From contig OX387605.1 in the NCBI GenBank assembly GCA_947568835.1, positions 20,278,418-20,342,417 on the forward strand: DNA of 64,000 nt, given 5' to 3'. The notes under the pieces were generated by a model. The model did not search any database and was not told the origin of the DNA. It was given only the letters and a program-made list of their open reading frames with translations. Positions 59,296-64,000 of the stretch are shown in pieces. The position numbers and the translations under genes are program-made. Source of the stretch: Protonemura montana. Its lineage: Eukaryota; Arthropoda; Insecta; Plecoptera; Nemouridae. The stretch's first letter is position 1, and each line of letters opens with the position of its first letter.

Positions 59296-62200
59296 CTGAA
59301 AAAAAAAATCAACAATAAAATTAGCATTTAGACAATTATCAGTATCACCAGGTATCACAAATTTTATCAAATAATACAAAAAATAGTTCACTAGGGAGGT
59401 TGTACTGAAAAATTACTCCCAAAATTACAGGTACACACCCAAGTTCGATTTACCTACAGCTCTTCCAACCAATTATGCAAGCACTAATTGGTTGAGCTTC
59501 AAAAATTAAGACAAATTTAAATTGGTAATGAAGCAGTGAAATGTAAAAGAAAATACCAAAAGATCTGACTTGGTCCAAGTCAGAGAAGCAAGATGAACTT
59601 TAAGGCTTAGAAACGTTGATTTTCTAGACATTTTTGAGCTTGGGCTGAAATGTAACAATTTTGAGCCGGGTCTGATGTGAAAACTCCAGCTTTTGAGTCT
59701 TTCCTGCGCTTTTTTGAGCCTGTGCAAATAATTTTGAGTCTCAAGTACATTTTACCGGGAAATTTTAGGATGCATAAAGAACCAATAATGTGAAGTACAA
59801 ATAATCAGAGCCAGCAAAAGAAACATGATACACTTTTTACTGTATAAGTCTTTGTGACTCTCGTTTCTACTTTGTGTTTCTGTCACTGAGTGACTTGCTT
59901 TTAAGCTTTTCATCTGCATGGTATTAATTTTTTAAATCAAATAACATTCTGAGCAGGTATTTGGAAAACATTTTGAAAAGTTTGCTGTCATTTCACACAC
60001 AAATTCGATTTGAATAATTTGGGTAAGGTTTTGTGTTTGTGGCATGTTCAAGACTGCATATCAAATATCAAAATGTTTACATTCCAACTTTGTTTTAAGA
60101 CTCTCTGAAATAATTCAGTTATTGCAGTTTCATGACAGAACACTTCAAATGAATGTCAATTACGGAATTTGCGTAAATTTATTGACTTTCAAGTTTTGGT
60201 GTCAAACCCTGAAGCCAGCATCTAAGTAGGTAAATCAGGCTGTCTCAGACACAGGAGCCGTTTACTGCCTACCTACATAACTATGCTTGAACTTTTTTTT
60301 TTTTGTTTAATTAGACTTGAGATTTTGTTGCCAAGAAGGTCTGATAAATTACTGAAAAGAGAGGTGCTTGTCCTAGATACCAAAGTGCGTTCTAGCTGGC
60401 TAATAAATAAAGACTCCTAAAAACAGAATCGATAGATTTGATCCTTTCTGATCAGAGTACCTACATTAACATTGAAGAAAATCCCATCTTGCTTTCTGAA
60501 CAATTATTTTTTTATTGCATGGTGTCGAAATCTTTGGGAGTCTTCTGTCAAAAGTACATATCTTGTCATGGGTTGTGTTCAGATCCACGAACTAAACACA
60601 GTTGTATGGGTGCCTGTTATGCTAAATATAGGTATCTCAAAAAATCAAAACTACTCGACCAAAATAAAATGCCTGATAGCGAGTCATACGGTCATTGATC
60701 TACGGGTTCATGGCTGATTATCAAATAAGTACACCATTTATTGTAGTAGTACTTTGCTTATCATAAAAAAATGGCAATAGGAAATCAAATAACTTATATG
60801 GATACTAAAGAAACTTAAGATACTAAAGATTGAATTTCGATAAATTTCAAACAAGATACATATAATAACGACATTGGTTTAAGGTTAAATATAGTCGTGC
60901 GAGCGAATACAAGGCCACTGCCTCGGACCCGTGGTCATGCAAGAGTCAACCAAGGTGGCCCAAGACTATATTTAACCGAGGCTCGAACCAAGAGCCAACT
61001 AGCCAGGGATTAGCGTTCGATCATTATGGTCAATACGAAGCCACGCCGACAGTGACAACAAACCGATTGTGCGAATACTTTGATACTTCGGGGTCGCACA
61101 AATGATCGAGCTATACCTGGGACAAAGATGAGTAACGTCTTGGCCGAGGTCAGTTACTTTGAAATCAGCAAAATGATCTCTCTACTTGAAGACTGCCGGA
61201 AGAAGTCATAAATCAGTGAGAGTGCCTATACCAAGTCGCATTCGTATGTCAACGTTATATTTGTGATGGATTTGACGAAACTTAACGCAGTGTGTTTAAT
61301 TAAGACACAACACAAGTGCGTGAAACGATTACTGCTCTGAAGTTGCGCCACTGCAATATTGACGCACTCTACAGTGATGCGTTGATGGATATAGGTTGAC
61401 CGGTCGCTTATCGACAGATGCGATTGCGTTACCAGTTGCCATTCTGTCACTAACTGGGTCGATCAAACGAACTGATTCGCAACCGAACGACAGAGAATCG
61501 CCAGACCAGCCGACCAGAAATCAGTCGCTAGTTACTATAGAATAGAAGAGAACAAGAAACCAGCAGCGCGGAGGAAGAAAATGGATCCGAAGAAGAAATA
61601 AACAACACGTACAGATCATTGAACCGTTCAAACGACGGCAATCAACGTTCTCGACTTGCAAGCGTCGTCAGCGTCCGATGGCCATCGTAGCATCTTGACC
61701 CGACACTTGGTGATCCAGTCCCATTCTAGTCTTACCATCTACATCTACTGTCAACCGGGGCGGCGTCTACGTTGTAACGAGTACAACAATCGTGAATCGA
61801 GCAGTGCGCCGAGCGGCACCATCCAAAGCCACAGGACAATCAACTCGGGAAAACAAGACTTGCCTGCCGACTTCGCCGTGGTTGGAGCTAAGCCAACGCC
61901 AAGTTAAAATATACGCACATACGAAAACTGAGTGTTTATGAGTGTGTTGCTTTGCGGTGTGCGTAAAGAATCAGTTGGAAACAGTCGAAGGACATAGCCG
62001 ATGCAAGAGCGAATAGTATCTAGCTGGCTGTATTTGGATATGCGCAGCGTTTATTCAAATCAGAGGCTTCCGCGTTTGCATCGATTTAATTTCGTAGGTA
62101 CGTAGACCTTTCGGACGATTCTGCGACGAACAACATAATGACCCTGTGTCGCAGGAACTACGTGGGCGCGATGACGTGCGTTCTGGACACTTAGCTCTGT

Positions 62201-64000
62201 TGAGCTTTTTTCACGGACAGAAATTTCAGGTGGCTCAAGGGGTAGGAATTTAAAATGTAAATTTTAAGACCTTTGCCAATATGAATCAAGTTACTTTTTC
62301 CTAGAATACGAACATCTGAATATTTCTAATCTTAAAACTAACCTAAATTTGCCCATCACTTAAAACTTTGAAAGCAGGTGCATAAAGCATACTAGTTTTA
62401 CTGCGATAGTGAATGTCAAAAGATCACCAAGCGCAACTATACATTTTCTGCACATCCTGATTTGAATATCGATACCAGACAGTGATAAGAAAAGGTATAA
62501 AACCATTCACCGACCTCCATAAATCAAACGAAACCAATCTAAAATCGATTGAGAACTACCATCTAATAACATAACAGTCTGTGATTAGGACACAGACGGT
62601 ATTTTCTTGCCAGCAGCAAGCGATTTTGTACAATAGATAAGATTGAGAAGTCATATTTGATCAGAGAGCGAGGCATATATGGCTTTACAGTTACGCTGCT
62701 TTCGCTCATAATAACGAGAGACACGTCCTCGAAACCCTAATCAGTGCTCACTAGAAGGCCTCAAGTGGCAAGAGCTTGATGACAAGTCTGATGACATCAG
62801 TGATTCTCACTTTCGATGGCTTCCACTCAGATCGCAATCAACGTTATCGCATTTTTCAAATCGATCAACACAACCGCGATTGGGCGTGTTCCGGGGAATG
62901 ATTCTCTGTGAAAAGTAGTCGGGAAAACATCATCAATTGGGGCTGAAAAGCAAGGGGTAAATATGTAATCAGATCTGCAAATGATGGCTGAACCGGGATG
63001 GTTTGTTAGTAGAGGAAATCCGGGAACAGTTCATTAGTTCTTGATCATACGGTTGAGGCGCAAACGTGCTCTGCACTAAATCGACTTGCAATTCGGGTAG
63101 CCACTTACATGTGCACTCTGAAGGGTAGGACGTGGGCATCTAAATACTTTGGCCTCACAGAATGTTAAAATTCTCCTGGGAATTGTCGGGCGTGCAGTGG
63201 ATATTTTTAAAGGACCGTAGGGGGGGAACGCGCGTTCGCTATTGCACGTGTTCGATTTGAAACTTAGGTGGACCACGCCAGATAAAACATCGATCGGAAC
63301 ACACTGCTGTGCAGGATTTTACTAGAAATGAAACGATCCACCAAATAACTGTCCGTTTTCACGAAGATCACCACTTCGCGGAGCTACAGTTAGGTAACGC
63401 TACCTACGTCCCACTTCCCGCGAAGCCTACAGCAAAACAAAGAGTATGATGCGTGAACTGATTCGAAATAAGGACAGCAAAAGTAATGAAAGACATTATG
63501 TCCAATCACTGGAAATTAAACGAACAAGCGGCCAGCAGTCCAAACTTTGCCAACCTATTCGGAAAGCAGATCGAATGAAACGAAACGATATCCTCGCCCT
63601 GTGTACGAGCAGAGTAGGCATTGCACAACTTTGCACGGGATTACACTTCTCTACGGAAAGTTATCGGATTCGTCAGAGATGCGAGACTGCGGCGGTCCTC
63701 ATGACACGGCGAGCGCCGTCGATGACGGCAATCCGTGACTCCACTCTGCACTCTGCACGAGAGAGCAGTGGCGAAAGTTCGCGATCAAGCGTCTTGCGCC
63801 AATTGCAATCAGCTAAATTATCCGCTTTTCCCGAATTTAAAAGCACTTTGACTTCACTAGCAGCGCCAATTTATCATGTCAACGGGCCTCGCTTGGGCCT
63901 GCTTCTAGTTTTTATGGCGGACAACGAGTGGATTAGGAGGATGTTGTGTTTGATTTGAATTTCAAAAAGATCTTGCGAAGGAGACGAATATTCACCATAG
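59296..64000. other. UBE2R2 intron and/or upstream region
   Basis: I looked on the minus strand for the N-terminal UBC exons (…FRFLTKMWHPNIY-like) and did not find them. It contains the inverted-repeat element at 60883 and two GC-richer stretches (61.4-61.9 and 63.1-63.9 kb) without convincing coding sequence. A plus-strand ATGGCGGACAACGAG near 63913 starts only a 14-codon frame. Confidence 0.45.
60883..60977. repeat. 95-bp element with perfect 14-bp terminal inverted repeats
   Basis: GGTTAAATATAGTC at the left end, GACTATATTTAACC at the right end, with a GC-richer centre. MITE-like; no flanking duplication is obvious. Confidence 0.55.

Noticed and set aside
63446..63958. 170-codon plus-strand frame near the window end
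   Set aside because: No recognisable domain, no splice-supported boundary, ordinary composition; kept only as a possible promoter-side region.

Overview
This is a stretch of animal nuclear DNA. It is AT-rich and intron-dense, with spliced genes, GT/AG introns, SINE-like repeats and long intergenic spaces, and I see no bacterial operons. Protein sequences look like an invertebrate bilaterian (lophotrochozoan or invertebrate deuterostome grade); I cannot place it more precisely by eye.

Layout. (1) 1-6800, plus strand: the 3' eight exons of a TACC gene (transforming acidic coiled-coil, centrosome/spindle), with tRNA-derived repeats in two introns. (2) 6801-20750: a repeat-rich block with no confident gene. 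It holds ~500-bp tandem units (7.6-8.7 kb), a tandem duplication carrying 5S-rRNA-derived SINEs (9.5-13.8 kb, inverted relative at 20.2-20.7 kb), a 775-bp insertion flanked by an 8-bp repeat, and tRNA-like pieces. (3) 21185-23250, plus: complete six-exon CCDC149. (4) 23831-29518, minus: a TNIP/ABIN-like ubiquitin-binding adaptor rebuilt from six in-phase exons, convergent with CCDC149. (5) 29.7-44 kb: mostly featureless, with one well-spliced orphan exon on the minus strand (37689-37976) and a weaker plus-strand candidate at 39290. (6) 44051-52672, minus: complete eleven-exon CCDC186 (golgin-like, dense-core vesicle maturation). Its introns carry a fold-back element and two perfectly complementary 149-bp repeats flanking exons 7-9. 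(7) 56455-59295, minus: the last three exons of UBE2R2/CDC34, including the catalytic cysteine and acidic tail; the first exons lie beyond what I could find.

The genes are not an operon. They encode unrelated housekeeping functions: spindle, vesicle traffic, ubiquitin signalling and ubiquitin conjugation. TACC, TNIP-family, CCDC149 and CCDC186 relatives are also distributed over the paralogous human 4p and 10q regions, so the grouping may be ancestral linkage. The strongest second-look items are the 5S-derived SINE array, the 149-bp inverted pair (predicted to favour an in-frame, stop-free circular RNA of CCDC186 exons 7-9), and the unidentified phase-0 exon at 37.7 kb.
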